Below, one piece after another: positions 43,654 to 52,900 of a stretch of DNA of 64,000 bases. Location of the stretch: contig NZ_BMLS01000001.1 in the NCBI RefSeq assembly GCF_014645355.1, positions 186,001 through 250,000 on the forward strand, read 5' to 3'. The stretch's first letter is position 1. Each line of letters opens with the position of its first letter. The DNA comes from Bowmanella pacifica (lineage in GTDB: Bacteria; Pseudomonadota; Gammaproteobacteria; Enterobacterales; Alteromonadaceae). A program made the translations under genes and the position numbers. The notes under the pieces were generated by a model, which had not been told where the DNA came from, made no database searches, and saw only the letters and a list, made by a program, of their open reading frames with translations.

Positions 43654-45645
43654 TTAATCTCGCTCTTGTTGCGCAAGCCAATCCCGTCCTAAAGTATCTT
43701 GTAAGGGCTCAAGCCAGGGCGAAAAGTGCTGCCACTGGGCTAAACCAGAACGATACAGAGGTTGCCTAACCTGTTCGGAGCTGGCTGTTTTAACAGCACG
43801 CTTGGTCTGATGAAAATCCAAACAGGCTTGCTCAAAAGGTAACCCCAGAAATCTCAGCAAAGATCTTACCTGATTTTCAAAGTCACCGATTAACGTTTCG
43901 TATTGCACCCTGTGAATATGCCCCGGCATCAAATGCTGCCAATGTGCCATCAAGCGTACATAGTCTTTGTAATAGCGCCCAATATCAGTAAGGGAGTAGC
44001 TGAACTCTTGTCCCTCTGCGAAAAGTTGTTTAAAGCCGCTGAAACAACACGCCATGGGATGACGTCTGGCATCAATGATCCTGGCATTGGGTAAGATAAG
44101 ATGGATTAAGCCCAGATGGCGGAAGTTGTTGGGCATCTTATCAATAAAGAAGCGTCCTTGGCCCCGATGGATGCGGGTTTCCTGCAGGTAGGTTTCCCCT
44201 AACTCACGCAACTGCTGAGAGCTCAGCTCCTGCAGATTGGCAGGGTATAGTGAGCTGTCAGCTTTACGCCCTTTCAATTTATGCACCATGGCAAGAATAT
44301 TGGGTAACTCCATGGTACCGTCCACTTGCGAATGCGAAGCCAGAATTTGCTCTAGCAGCGTTGAGCCAGCTCTGGGCAAGCCGACAATAAATATCGGGTC
44401 GGCAGCCTCACAACCTTGTCCTTGGCGCCCATCAAACAGCGCCGTATTGCAGTGCTTAATCTGTGCATCAGCTTCTTCACTAATCTTGCTCGCCCTATAG
44501 CTTGTATGGGCACGCTTAAGCTCATTACCTTGCTGATAATGTTCAAAGGAACGCTGGAATTGCCCGCTGTCTTCGAGGGCTTTTCCTAAGGCAAAATGTA
44601 AATGTATCTTATCGTCTGGTAACACCATTGGCTGCAAAACAAGTTCAGCCATATGGACTATCTGTTGAGGCGAAAAAGCATAGGTTTTCAGGTTCGCCAG
44701 ACTCCAGTATGCGTCACCAAAGTCTTCCCGGATTGAAATGGCTTGCTGGTATGCATCAACCGCCGCCTGTTGCTGGCCTAGGGTTTTAAGTGCATGTCCC
44801 TGCATTAAAGGCACATAGGCATTTGCTGGCATCACCTGTCTCGCTTGCTCATACAATGCCAATGCTTGTTCAAACTGGCTTACCGCGACAAGTTGGTTAG
44901 CCAGCAGCATTTGTAGATGGCCGTTGTCCGGAGCCCCTTGGTACAAAGCCTGCGCCTGTTGCAGTGCCCGTTCATACTTCTGACGCTTATGCAGTACATG
45001 AACGAGATCTTGTCTGACACCATCGTGGCCCGGGGCAAACTCTAGCGCACTTTCCAGCAAAAATTCCGCGTCATCCAGCACATAGTGCTTTACGCCGATT
45101 TGTGCCAGTAGGCGCATTGCCTCCACATGTTGAGGATTCTGACGTAAAAAGTGTCGGCAAAGCTGCTCAGCTTTAAGCAGCCTTCCCTCATGCAACATAC
45201 TACTGGCACTTTGGATTTCTAGCGGTAAACGCTGCAATTCATCAATACGGGCTTTTACCTGCGGCATTAAAGGATCATCAACAGATAAAAGTTCAGCCAT
45301 TTTTTGCCAACTGGCCAACAGTGCGGCGTTAAACTGAACAGCCTGTCGATATGCCAATAATGCTCTAGCCGATTCTTGTCCAGCCACCAAACAATGGCCC
45401 ATTTCCTGATACAAGCGGCCATAGCCCGGGTTTAGGTCCCTGAGGATTTGCAAGCTACTCAGAGCGTCATTTAATTCCCCCGCATAACGCTGACAAACCG
45501 CTAACAAATACCAAGCTTCCTGGTCAGCCTCATCAGACTTGAGCAACAAGTTCAGAGGGATTTTTGCCTCGCTGAATAACCCCTGATTCAGGGAACGCTT
45601 GGCCTGTGCAAGCCGAGCTTGCCGGTCATTAATACTTTGTTTCAC
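43654..45645 (-). CDS. TPR-repeat sulfotransferase family protein
   Basis: The 663-residue protein has about eight to ten TPR units in residues 1-395 (for instance PLNLLLKSDEADQEAWYLLAVCQRYAGE and ALALYEQARQVMPANAYVPLMQGHALKTLGQQQAAVDAY). A C-terminal sulfotransferase domain begins IFIVGLPRAGSTLLEQILASHSQV near residue 418, the 5'-PAPS binding loop, and includes FIDKMPNNFRHLGLIHLILPNARIIDARRHPMA near residue 495, the 3'-phosphate binding region. It resembles proteins of the Sulfotransfer_3 family common in marine bacteria. Acceptor unknown. It is 53 nt downstream of the TonB receptor in the same direction, so the two probably form an operon. Confidence 0.82.
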   Translation of the reverse strand: MKQSINDRQARLAQAKRSLNQGLFSEAKIPLNLLLKSDEADQEAWYLLAVCQRYAGELNDALSSLQILRDLNPGYGRLYQEMGHCLVAGQESARALLAYRQAVQFNAALLASWQKMAELLSVDDPLMPQVKARIDELQRLPLEIQSASSMLHEGRLLKAEQLCRHFLRQNPQHVEAMRLLAQIGVKHYVLDDAEFLLESALEFAPGHDGVRQDLVHVLHKRQKYERALQQAQALYQGAPDNGHLQMLLANQLVAVSQFEQALALYEQARQVMPANAYVPLMQGHALKTLGQQQAAVDAYQQAISIREDFGDAYWSLANLKTYAFSPQQIVHMAELVLQPMVLPDDKIHLHFALGKALEDSGQFQRSFEHYQQGNELKRAHTSYRASKISEEADAQIKHCNTALFDGRQGQGCEAADPIFIVGLPRAGSTLLEQILASHSQVDGTMELPNILAMVHKLKGRKADSSLYPANLQELSSQQLRELGETYLQETRIHRGQGRFFIDKMPNNFRHLGLIHLILPNARIIDARRHPMACCFSGFKQLFAEGQEFSYSLTDIGRYYKDYVRLMAHWQHLMPGHIHRVQYETLIGDFENQVRSLLRFLGLPFEQACLDFHQTKRAVKTASSEQVRQPLYRSGLAQWQHFSPWLEPLQDTLGRDWLAQQERD

Positions 45646-45661
45646 ACCAACCTCGGACTAA

Positions 45662-45680
45662 AGGGGCGACCAGCGCCCCT
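45662..45680 (-). terminator. Hairpin between the TonB receptor and the TPR-sulfotransferase
   Basis: AGGGGCG-accag-CGCCCCT is a perfect 7-bp GC-rich stem after the receptor stop; only three T follow on the minus strand. It may reduce rather than stop transcription into the sulfotransferase gene. Confidence 0.45.
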
Positions 45681-45698
45681 GACACATCAAAGCCGTGA

Positions 45699-48161
45699 TT
45701 AAAAATAATCGTAAGTCAATCGCAGGCCTATTGTCCTTGGCCGGTTAGTACTGATACGGGTTATATCATCCTGGTCGTTGATAAACAGATCAGCCCGCTC
45801 ATCGGTAAGATTCTGAATGTATAACTCTACACCCCATTGATCTTTACGAACGCCCAGACTGGCATCTGCCGTTAGGTAGCTGTCCTGCCTTTTTCTGTCG
45901 GCCGCCACAATGGAGCTCCAGGCATCATCGGCATATTGTGCTGCCACCTGCCAATAAGCATCGTACTCCCCAGCATACCAGGCATATCTTGCCCTTAACG
46001 TACTCTGAAACTTAGGGGTTAAAGGTAATTCACTGCCCACCGGCGCCATCTCTATGACCTGGGCACTTACTGAGGTCAGTTCGGTATCATTGTATGAGAA
46101 GGCTCCGTATAAGGTCAGGTTATCCGTTGCATTCCAAACCATATCGGCTTCAATACCACGAATTTCCGAATCTGCTGCATTTTCAATAAAGGTCAGAATC
46201 GACACATTCTGAGGATCAAAGCGTGACACCTGCATATCAGACCATTCAACATAGTAGAGGTTACCGTTAAACCGCAGTGTGCGATCCAGCAGCAGCGACT
46301 TCCAACCAAACTCGTAGTTAGTTACATCATCGGTCTGATAAGTCACGCCCACGGTAGGAAAGTCAGGGTTGGCAGAAGGGATTCCGCCACCACGATTGAA
46401 CCCTCCGGGTCTGAAACCTTCTGAGTAGGTGGCATAAAACAAAACATCCTTGGTTGCCTGGTAACTCAGATTCACCTTAGGGATCCAATCATCGGCCTTC
46501 AGCGGCTCTTCACTGTGCCCGCCAGAGGCATCATAATCTCGCCCACGATCAGTATTCTTAGACCCTTGAAAAATTCCGTCAGCAAAGTTTGAAGAGCCGG
46601 TATAATCCGATTCCATGTCGTAATAGCGCAATCCTAAGGTAGCGCTGAATTTGTCGGTAAACTTGTAGGTAAACTCCCCGAACAAAGCGACCTGTTCTTC
46701 GGTTCGGGTGATGTCGTTGAAAAAGGCTACCCCAGCGGGACGAGTATCTGGATTAATATTGTTAGCCCCTGAAATGGGGGCATTAGGTGCAAAGCCTAAA
46801 TGCTGTGTGGCGGTATAGATAAAGTCATCTTGGGTTTCAATGTCCACTTTATCCATAAATACACCAGCCACCGCGCGCCATTTTTCATAGTCCGGGGTTG
46901 AGACTCTGAATTCATGAGTCTGGCGGCTATGCTCCTGAAAACCTTTAAATCCCTTAGTTGGGTCAAGGCACTGACGATTTTCGGTAATCAGGGTCGGGTC
47001 GATACCATAGTTCACAATGTAATCTGGATTGGTATAGGTACATGTGTAATAGGCGATAAAGCCGCCGGAATTGTTGTACCCGGTATAATCGATGGACTGC
47101 TCAACTTCCCGATCCAGATAGGCACCGGTATATACCATTTCCAGCGCCCCCAGACGTCCCTTCAGGGTCCAGGAAGTTTGCCCAAAGGTATCTTCAAGTT
47201 CATCAGGGAAATAGCGTTGAACCTGTAAATCTCCGACTTCAGGGTCATAATCAAATACCCCATCAGCCCCCAACTGCTGCTGGGTATGCTGCACTAATAA
47301 CTCCCAGTCTTCGGCAATCCAATAACGTGCCCCCAGGCGGAAGCCCTGATAAAAACTGTCATTAAAATCCTTTTCGACCAAATGCACATTACTGACTGAT
47401 GTATAAAGGGTGTCGTCTGGTACTACGCCTGCCACAGCGGAATCAGGATTAACAGTTGGATCCAGAGTGAACTCACCGGCAACGTTGTCGATATACCCAC
47501 CACGTTGTACGGAGTAAAAGGCGCCCCTAACAGCAAAATCGTTGGTAATTGGCAGATTAATGTATGACTCAACCGCGTTGCTCATTTCACCACTTTTGGT
47601 GCTCTCAAGTGATGCCTTGAAGCCTGCTTCAAAGCCATCTAAACGTGGTTTTTTAGTGATTAAACGCACTGTGCCAGCCTGACTGCTGGCCCCAAACAGT
47701 GTCCCTTGCGGACCTGGTAGCACTTCAACACGCTCTATATCCGTTACATACACATCTAAATTACGTCCGGGGGCGGTAACTGGCTGCTCATCCAAATAGA
47801 GAGCAACGTTTGGCATGGTTCCTTGCGCCCCGGAGAGCATGACGGTAATTGGCTGAATTGCCATGCCTCGAATGTAAACACTGGACTGTCCGGGCCCCCG
47901 TCCACCGGCAGAAACATTCGGCATGTAGCGCACGTAGTCATCAAAGTTGCCAACGCCTAAAGCCTTCAGTGTACGTTCGCCCAAAGCCTGTACAGCAACC
48001 GGCGCTTCCTGAATATTCTGAGTACGTTTAGCCGCAGTCACAGTAATGGTTTCGACTTCTTTAGTGGAGGGCGTTGTCGGTGCATCATCCTGTGCCTGTA
48101 CAGCGCCACTGGCGGTTAGTGCAGAGAGTATCGCAATACTAAGTTTTCGCGGTGTAAGCAT
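45699..48161 (-). CDS. TonB-dependent outer-membrane receptor
   Basis: The 820-residue protein has a signal peptide (cleavage about residue 24, SGAVQA-QD), a TonB-box-like ETITVTA near residue 38 and the plug domain: RTQNIQEAPVAVQALG, NFDDYVRYMPNVSAGGRGPGQSSVYIRGM, and VEVLPGPQGTLFGASSQAGTVRLITKKP near residue 150. A large barrel ends in RPRTIGLRLTYDYF with a terminal Phe. It is of the CirA/FecA-like class common in Alteromonadales and often used for siderophores, vitamins or oligosaccharides; the ligand is unknown. Downstream lies the TPR-sulfotransferase; the BCCT transporter is divergent. Confidence 0.9.
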   Translation of the reverse strand: MLTPRKLSIAILSALTASGAVQAQDDAPTTPSTKEVETITVTAAKRTQNIQEAPVAVQALGERTLKALGVGNFDDYVRYMPNVSAGGRGPGQSSVYIRGMAIQPITVMLSGAQGTMPNVALYLDEQPVTAPGRNLDVYVTDIERVEVLPGPQGTLFGASSQAGTVRLITKKPRLDGFEAGFKASLESTKSGEMSNAVESYINLPITNDFAVRGAFYSVQRGGYIDNVAGEFTLDPTVNPDSAVAGVVPDDTLYTSVSNVHLVEKDFNDSFYQGFRLGARYWIAEDWELLVQHTQQQLGADGVFDYDPEVGDLQVQRYFPDELEDTFGQTSWTLKGRLGALEMVYTGAYLDREVEQSIDYTGYNNSGGFIAYYTCTYTNPDYIVNYGIDPTLITENRQCLDPTKGFKGFQEHSRQTHEFRVSTPDYEKWRAVAGVFMDKVDIETQDDFIYTATQHLGFAPNAPISGANNINPDTRPAGVAFFNDITRTEEQVALFGEFTYKFTDKFSATLGLRYYDMESDYTGSSNFADGIFQGSKNTDRGRDYDASGGHSEEPLKADDWIPKVNLSYQATKDVLFYATYSEGFRPGGFNRGGGIPSANPDFPTVGVTYQTDDVTNYEFGWKSLLLDRTLRFNGNLYYVEWSDMQVSRFDPQNVSILTFIENAADSEIRGIEADMVWNATDNLTLYGAFSYNDTELTSVSAQVIEMAPVGSELPLTPKFQSTLRARYAWYAGEYDAYWQVAAQYADDAWSSIVAADRKRQDSYLTADASLGVRKDQWGVELYIQNLTDERADLFINDQDDITRISTNRPRTIGLRLTYDYF

Positions 48162-48303
48162 ATGTGTTGTGGTTCCCTATCCGATTATTATTAATTTGTA
48201 TTCAAACTAATATTCTAAAGGGAAAAGCGACGTAATCAAATCGACCAAGCCAATAAGTGTACTTTCCACTTCAGCCAAAACGAGACATTTGGGAGATGAG
48301 AAT

Positions 48304-48342
48304 CCTGTAGGAGGTGGTAGAATAGGGCCCTCCTCTACGAGG
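48304..48342 (+). other. Imperfect hairpin in the leader of the BCCT transporter gene
   Basis: CCT-GTAG-GAGG on the left pairs with CCTC-CTAC-AGG on the right with small bulges, around a loop containing agggccc. It lies 46 nt before the favoured GTG start and holds an AGGAGG not followed by a usable start codon. It is not a recognised riboswitch. Confidence 0.3.
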
Positions 48343-48387
48343 AATAAAAAATATAATTCGTCAACAAATCATTATTCAGGCATAAAT

Positions 48388-50361
48388 GTGACAGACAAGA
48401 CTCAAGCTGCTCGCCTCAACCCACCGGTGTTCTACTCCGCTACGCTACTGATTGTGCTATTGCTGGCTTTTACTGCTTTAATGCCAGAACAGGCCAATGG
48501 TCTTTTTGTGGGATTGCAGAAACTCATTGTCACTAATGCCAGTTGGTTTTACGTATTAGTGGTTGCCATTATTTTAGTCAGCACTGTGTACTTGGGCGCT
48601 TCCCGCTACGGTGAAATTCGCTTGGGCCCCGATCACGCCAAACCCGATTACTCTCGCCTGACCTGGTTTTCCATGTTGTTCTCTGCGGGCATGGGCATCG
48701 GGCTGATGTTCTTTGGCGTAGCAGAACCCGTAATGCACTATCTATCTCCACCAGTAGAACAGCCGGGATCGATTGAAGCCGTGCGCGAAGCCATGAAACT
48801 GACCTTTTTCCATTGGGGTCTGCATGCCTGGGCTATCTACGCCATTGTGGCCTTGATCATGGCTTTTTTCAGCTACCGACACGGGCTACCACTGACCTTA
48901 CGCTCTGCACTTTATCCCTTAATAGGTGAACGTATATACGGCCCCATCGGCCATGCCGTGGATGTCTTTGCAGTGATCGGCACCGTGTTTGGTGTAGCGA
49001 CATCACTGGGGTTTGGGGTTTTACAGGTAAATACCGGGTTGAATTACCTATTTGGTATTCCTGTTGGTGACAGCACACAGGTCATCCTGATTATCGGGGT
49101 AACCCTGCTGGCGATCATATCCGTGGTCACAGGATTGGATAAGGGCATCCGCCGGTTATCAGAACTGAATATGCTGATGGCGGCAGCCTTGCTGATATTT
49201 GTACTTCTGCTGGGGCCGACAGTATTTCTATTGCAAGCATTTGTGCAAAACACCGGTGCCTATTTGTCTGACATTGTCAGAAATACCTTTAATCTCTTCG
49301 CCTATCAGAAAACCGATTGGTTGGGCGGCTGGACCATCTTCTACTGGGGTTGGTGGATTGCTTGGGCGCCGTTCGTTGGCCTGTTTATTGCGCGTATTTC
49401 CCGTGGTCGCACTATCCGCGAATTTGTTCTCGGTGTACTCCTTATTCCTTCAGGCTTTACCCTGATGTGGATGACATTTTTTGGTAACTCAGCCATCGAA
49501 ATGATTTATGTGCAAGGTATTACCGAATTGGCGGACATGGTCAACAAGGACGTATCCATCGCCTTGTTTGCTTTTTTATCGCATTTTCCTTTCTCATCCT
49601 TGCTGTCGGTCATCGCCACCTTGATGGTGATCGTATTTTTTGTCACCTCCGCTGATTCGGGTTCCTTAGTGGTGGATATGCTCTGCTCACATGGGCGCAA
49701 CGATACCCCACTGTGGCAGCGGGTCTACTGGGCAGGCGGTGAAGGCTTAGTGGCTATTATTCTATTGCTCGCTGGCGGGCTAGGCGCACTACAAACCATG
49801 ACCATAGTCAGCGCACTGCCATTCGCTGTCGTATTATTGATTGCCATATTGGGATTGTTAAAGGCACTGCGGGTTGATGTGTATAAACGAGAAAGTCTGG
49901 CGCTATCGTTAGCCCCTACCTTTGTGAACTCTGCCAACAGCAGTTGGCAGGAAAGGCTGCACAACATAGTCGATTACCCCAGCCGCGAAGTTGTCAGTCG
50001 TTTTATCCAACAAGTGGTAAAACCGGCAGCAGAAGCTGTGGCCGAAGAACTTAATCAACAGCAGATACAGGCCGTGGTTGAACGTCATAAGGAGCAGGGG
50101 GTGTTGCTGCGTGTCAGTCACGGGGAAGAGATAGATTTTACCTATGCCGTATTGCCCCGGGGGCATGTACAACCCCAGTTTATCCGGCAGGAAGAAGACC
50201 TGCAGCAAATGGATGAGGATAAAAAGTACTATCGCGCCGAAGTACACTTGTCAGAGGGCGGCCAGGACTATTGTATTATGGGCTGGTCCAAGCAAGCGGT
50301 TATTGGCGATATTATCGACCAATATCAGAAACATATGCATTTTTTACATATGCTGAGATAA
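48388..50361 (+). CDS. BCCT family choline/betaine-type transporter
   Basis: The protein has twelve predicted helices followed by a cytoplasmic C-terminal domain of about 150 residues. The family signature is visible: MLFSAGMGIGLMFFGVAEPVMHYLSPP near residue 95 and FFHWGLHAWAIYAIVALIMAFFSY near residue 135, then YWGWWIAWAPFVGLFIARISRGRTIREF near residue 315, the conserved Trp-rich segment of helix 8, and FVTSADSGSLVVDML near residue 415. Total length 657 residues from GTG 48388 resembles E. coli BetT (with its long C-terminal tail). A TTG start at 48289 would add 33 residues without homology features; the GTG is preferred. Substrate (choline, betaine or similar) is inferred. The MarR gene follows after 47 nt. 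Confidence 0.9.
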   Translation: MTDKTQAARLNPPVFYSATLLIVLLLAFTALMPEQANGLFVGLQKLIVTNASWFYVLVVAIILVSTVYLGASRYGEIRLGPDHAKPDYSRLTWFSMLFSAGMGIGLMFFGVAEPVMHYLSPPVEQPGSIEAVREAMKLTFFHWGLHAWAIYAIVALIMAFFSYRHGLPLTLRSALYPLIGERIYGPIGHAVDVFAVIGTVFGVATSLGFGVLQVNTGLNYLFGIPVGDSTQVILIIGVTLLAIISVVTGLDKGIRRLSELNMLMAAALLIFVLLLGPTVFLLQAFVQNTGAYLSDIVRNTFNLFAYQKTDWLGGWTIFYWGWWIAWAPFVGLFIARISRGRTIREFVLGVLLIPSGFTLMWMTFFGNSAIEMIYVQGITELADMVNKDVSIALFAFLSHFPFSSLLSVIATLMVIVFFVTSADSGSLVVDMLCSHGRNDTPLWQRVYWAGGEGLVAIILLLAGGLGALQTMTIVSALPFAVVLLIAILGLLKALRVDVYKRESLALSLAPTFVNSANSSWQERLHNIVDYPSREVVSRFIQQVVKPAAEAVAEELNQQQIQAVVERHKEQGVLLRVSHGEEIDFTYAVLPRGHVQPQFIRQEEDLQQMDEDKKYYRAEVHLSEGGQDYCIMGWSKQAVIGDIIDQYQKHMHFLHMLR

Positions 50362-50408
50362 TGCCGCTTTTACAACAGCCTAAGCTAGGACTGGATCGGA
50401 GAGGGTAG

Positions 50409-50903
50409 ATGGAAAAACACGATGAACTGCTGGTTGCCTTGCGCAAGGTTATCCGTGCCATCGACTTGCACTCCAAAAAACTCGAACGCCAAGTAGGTCT
50501 GACAGGACCACAGTTACTGGTGATGCGTGCCATCACTCGCTTTAACGGTGCGATGGTCAAAGAGGTTGCAGATGAGACCAATCTCAGCCCTGCCACTATC
50601 ACCAGCATTCTGGATCGCCTGCAAAACCGGCAGTTAGTGCTGCGCCAACGTTCCACCGAAGATAAACGCAAAGTCGGCGTCTATCTGACCGAGTCCGGAG
50701 CCCTGGCGCTAAAGACCGCCCCACAGATGTTACAAGAGCATTTCATTCGCCGCTTTGACGATCTGAAAGACTGGGAGCAAAGTTTGCTGGTGTCCTCAAT
50801 GCAACGGCTCGCCAGCATGATGGATGCCGAGCAGTTAGACGCTTCTCCGCTGCTGGAAATTGGCCAGGTCAGCCAGACCGAGGCATCAACAGACAAGCAA
50901 TAA
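50409..50903 (+). CDS. MarR family transcriptional regulator
   Basis: The 164-residue protein shows the MarR winged-helix layout: an N-terminal dimerisation helix (LRKVIRAIDLHSKKLERQVGLTGPQLLVMRAI), recognition region GAMVKEVADETNLSPATITSILDRLQNRQLVLRQRS near residues 58-92 and the wing STEDKRKVGVYLTESG. GAGAGGG precedes the ATG. It lies between the BCCT transporter and the tandem Usp gene in the same direction, so it may control the transporter in response to osmolyte or stress signals; that is inference. No palindromic operator is evident in the short upstream spacer. Confidence 0.88.
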   Translation: MEKHDELLVALRKVIRAIDLHSKKLERQVGLTGPQLLVMRAITRFNGAMVKEVADETNLSPATITSILDRLQNRQLVLRQRSTEDKRKVGVYLTESGALALKTAPQMLQEHFIRRFDDLKDWEQSLLVSSMQRLASMMDAEQLDASPLLEIGQVSQTEASTDKQ

Positions 50904-51004
50904 TTTATCGCTTTGTCGCACCAGGGATTGCTTTCTTTGCGCAAATGTCTTCATGATGTAGGCCAAGGAAAGTCGGGGTGCCCCGCCACTTAAGGAGACA
51001 TGCC

Positions 51005-51934
51005 ATGCAAAAACTTGAACATATCCTGTTTCTCAGTAACCCAACCATCAATCAGGATGCCGCAATCCGACAGGTTAAACAGCTATGTCAAGCAACCGGC
51101 GCCAGGCTGACCTTGATAGATGTCGTACCTAAGACCAACCCCATCTGGCAGAAATACCAGGAAAGTCTGGGCGATGTAGAAGGCCAGATAACCAAACAGA
51201 TGCGTAACGAGCTACAAAGCCTGGAAGCCGATTTTCGTCAAAGCGGTATTCAGGTCAAAAGCCAGTTGGAAGTAGGACGCGCCCATGAAGCGGTGATCGA
51301 ACAGGTAAAACAAGCGCCGACTGATTTGGTTATCGTCAATGCACATCATGGTCAAAGCCTCAAACAGGCTTTTTTCGGCAGTACAGCCCTGCATCTGATC
51401 CGCAAATGCCCCTGCCCAGTCATGGCGGTGCGCTCTGGCAACCGCCAGCCTCCTCAGCGAGTCATGGCAGCCATTGACCTTACCTCAGATACAGGATTTG
51501 AGGCTAACCGCCGCTCCATGAACCCGGATATTCTGCACTCGGCTGAATACCTGGGTAAGCAATTGCATATGGAATTACATGTTGTACAGGCCTGGCAACT
51601 GGAGAATGAAGGTTATCTTCAACTACGTGGCGGGCTGGAAGACAACATCATGGAAGAACTGATGAAAGACATGCGCTCCGAGTTTGTCAGTATCACCGAC
51701 CACTATTGCAGCGAGCACTTGGCGCAGCCCTTATCGCCCGGACAACGCCACGTAGTTCATGGCCATGCTGCGCATGTGATTGCATCACAAAGTCAGTTGC
51801 ATGACATTGACCTTCTGGTCATGGGTACAGTCAGCCGCCACGGCCTGAAGGGTCTGCTTATCGGCAACACGGCAGAGGAAATCTTATCAGTAACAGATTG
51901 CTCTGTACTGGTACTAAAACCCAAGGACGCTTAA
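51005..51934 (+). CDS. Tandem universal stress protein (UspE-like)
   Basis: From ATG 51005 (AAGGAG 8 nt upstream) the protein has 309 residues and two UspA-type domains. The first (about 1-145) ends HLIRKCPCPVMAVRS; the second ends DIDLLVMGTVSRHGLKGLLIGNTAEEILSVTDCSVLVLKPK near residue 290, where the G-x2-G-x9-G(S/T)-like ATP-binding region is recognisable. E. coli UspE has the same two-domain layout and length (about 316). Such proteins respond to stress and starvation. The upstream open frame from GTG 50978 would add nine residues. It is convergent to pstS. Confidence 0.88.
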   Translation: MQKLEHILFLSNPTINQDAAIRQVKQLCQATGARLTLIDVVPKTNPIWQKYQESLGDVEGQITKQMRNELQSLEADFRQSGIQVKSQLEVGRAHEAVIEQVKQAPTDLVIVNAHHGQSLKQAFFGSTALHLIRKCPCPVMAVRSGNRQPPQRVMAAIDLTSDTGFEANRRSMNPDILHSAEYLGKQLHMELHVVQAWQLENEGYLQLRGGLEDNIMEELMKDMRSEFVSITDHYCSEHLAQPLSPGQRHVVHGHAAHVIASQSQLHDIDLLVMGTVSRHGLKGLLIGNTAEEILSVTDCSVLVLKPKDA

Positions 51935-51945
51935 TTAGCGTCCTT
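51923..51945. terminator. Bidirectional terminator between the Usp gene and pstS
   Basis: AAGGACGCT-taatt-AGCGTCCTT is a perfect 9-bp stem that contains both stop codons (51932-51934 and 51935-51937). On the minus strand it is followed by GGGTTTTAG, on the plus strand by GTTGTAGTT. Confidence 0.7.
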
Positions 51946-52900
51946 GTTGTAGTTCGGGGTCAATGATACGCAATTGTTGACGAATCAGGGCCTCGGGCAC
52001 CGGAATAAACCCATCTCGGCGAACCAAATCCTGTCCGGCCGGTGACAAAATAAAGCGAATAAACTCACGTTCCAGTAATGGCAAAGGTTGTTCCGGCGCC
52101 TTGTTAACCACCAGATACAAAAAACGCGACAAGGGGTAATCTCCCGAGGCGATATTCTCCATGCTGGGCGCGATATAGTCTTTGTTATGACGAGCTATAG
52201 GCAGAGCCCTTACGCCGGCCGTCTTATAACCAAATCCAGCGTAGCCTAGCGCCCCATCGGAATAAGCGACAGATTGCACCACAGAGGCAGAGCCAGGCTG
52301 TTCATTGACAGTGGCCAGAAAATCGCCTTGGCAAAGGGCCTCGGCTTTAAACAAACCATAAGTACCGGACACGGAGTTTCTGCCAAATAAACGAATTCGT
52401 TTGTTGTTCCAGGAGTCTGGCAACCCTAACTGTTGCCAGTACGCGATGGGCTGCGCCGCGCCACAATAACGAGTGACAGAAAAAATCGCATCAACTTCCT
52501 GCAAATTAAGCCCTGCCACAGGATTGTGCAAATCAACAAACAGGGCGATAGCATCAATAGCCACCTTTAATACCGTAGGTTGATAGCCATGCACCTTACT
52601 AAAATAGGCAATTTCACTCTCTTTGAGCTCCCGACTCATCGGACCGACATTAGCGGTTCCTTCAGTCAACGCGGCGGGCGCAGTTGATGAGCCAGATGCC
52701 TGAATTTGAAACGCAACATGGGGATAGTAGCTTTTGAATTCCTCGGCCCAAAAGGTCATCAGATTACCTAAGGTATCAGAACCCACAGAGGTAATAGTCC
52801 CCGACACCCCTGGCTGCTTTTGATAGTCCTCGCCACTTGCCTGGCAAGGAATAACACTGCCCAACAACAGCAAAAACGCACTAACTCTGATGGCTGGCAT
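51935..52900 (-). CDS. pstS: Phosphate-binding protein PstS-like
   Basis: The 321-residue protein has a signal peptide (MPAIRVSAFLLLLGSVIPCQAS, cleavage about residue 22) and the PstS hallmarks: GTITSVGSDTLGNLMTFWAEEF near residue 34, IQASGSSTAPAALTEGTANVGPMSREL near residue 66 (phosphate-binding Ser/Thr region), IRLFGRNSVSGTYGLFK near residue 170 (Arg-x3-Ser-Gly-Thr) and a periplasmic binding fold end LVRRDGFIPVP. It would bind phosphate for an ABC importer. Its ATG lies 20 nt inside the phoR reading frame, so translation is coupled. The pstCAB permease genes are not in the window. Confidence 0.88.
   Translation of the reverse strand: MPAIRVSAFLLLLGSVIPCQASGEDYQKQPGVSGTITSVGSDTLGNLMTFWAEEFKSYYPHVAFQIQASGSSTAPAALTEGTANVGPMSRELKESEIAYFSKVHGYQPTVLKVAIDAIALFVDLHNPVAGLNLQEVDAIFSVTRYCGAAQPIAYWQQLGLPDSWNNKRIRLFGRNSVSGTYGLFKAEALCQGDFLATVNEQPGSASVVQSVAYSDGALGYAGFGYKTAGVRALPIARHNKDYIAPSMENIASGDYPLSRFLYLVVNKAPEQPLPLLEREFIRFILSPAGQDLVRRDGFIPVPEALIRQQLRIIDPELQQGR

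Noticed and set aside
48295-48309. Four-codon leader ORF (MRIL) before the BCCT gene
   Set aside because: The GGGAG is directly adjacent to the ATG, too close to act as a ribosome site, and such short frames arise by chance.
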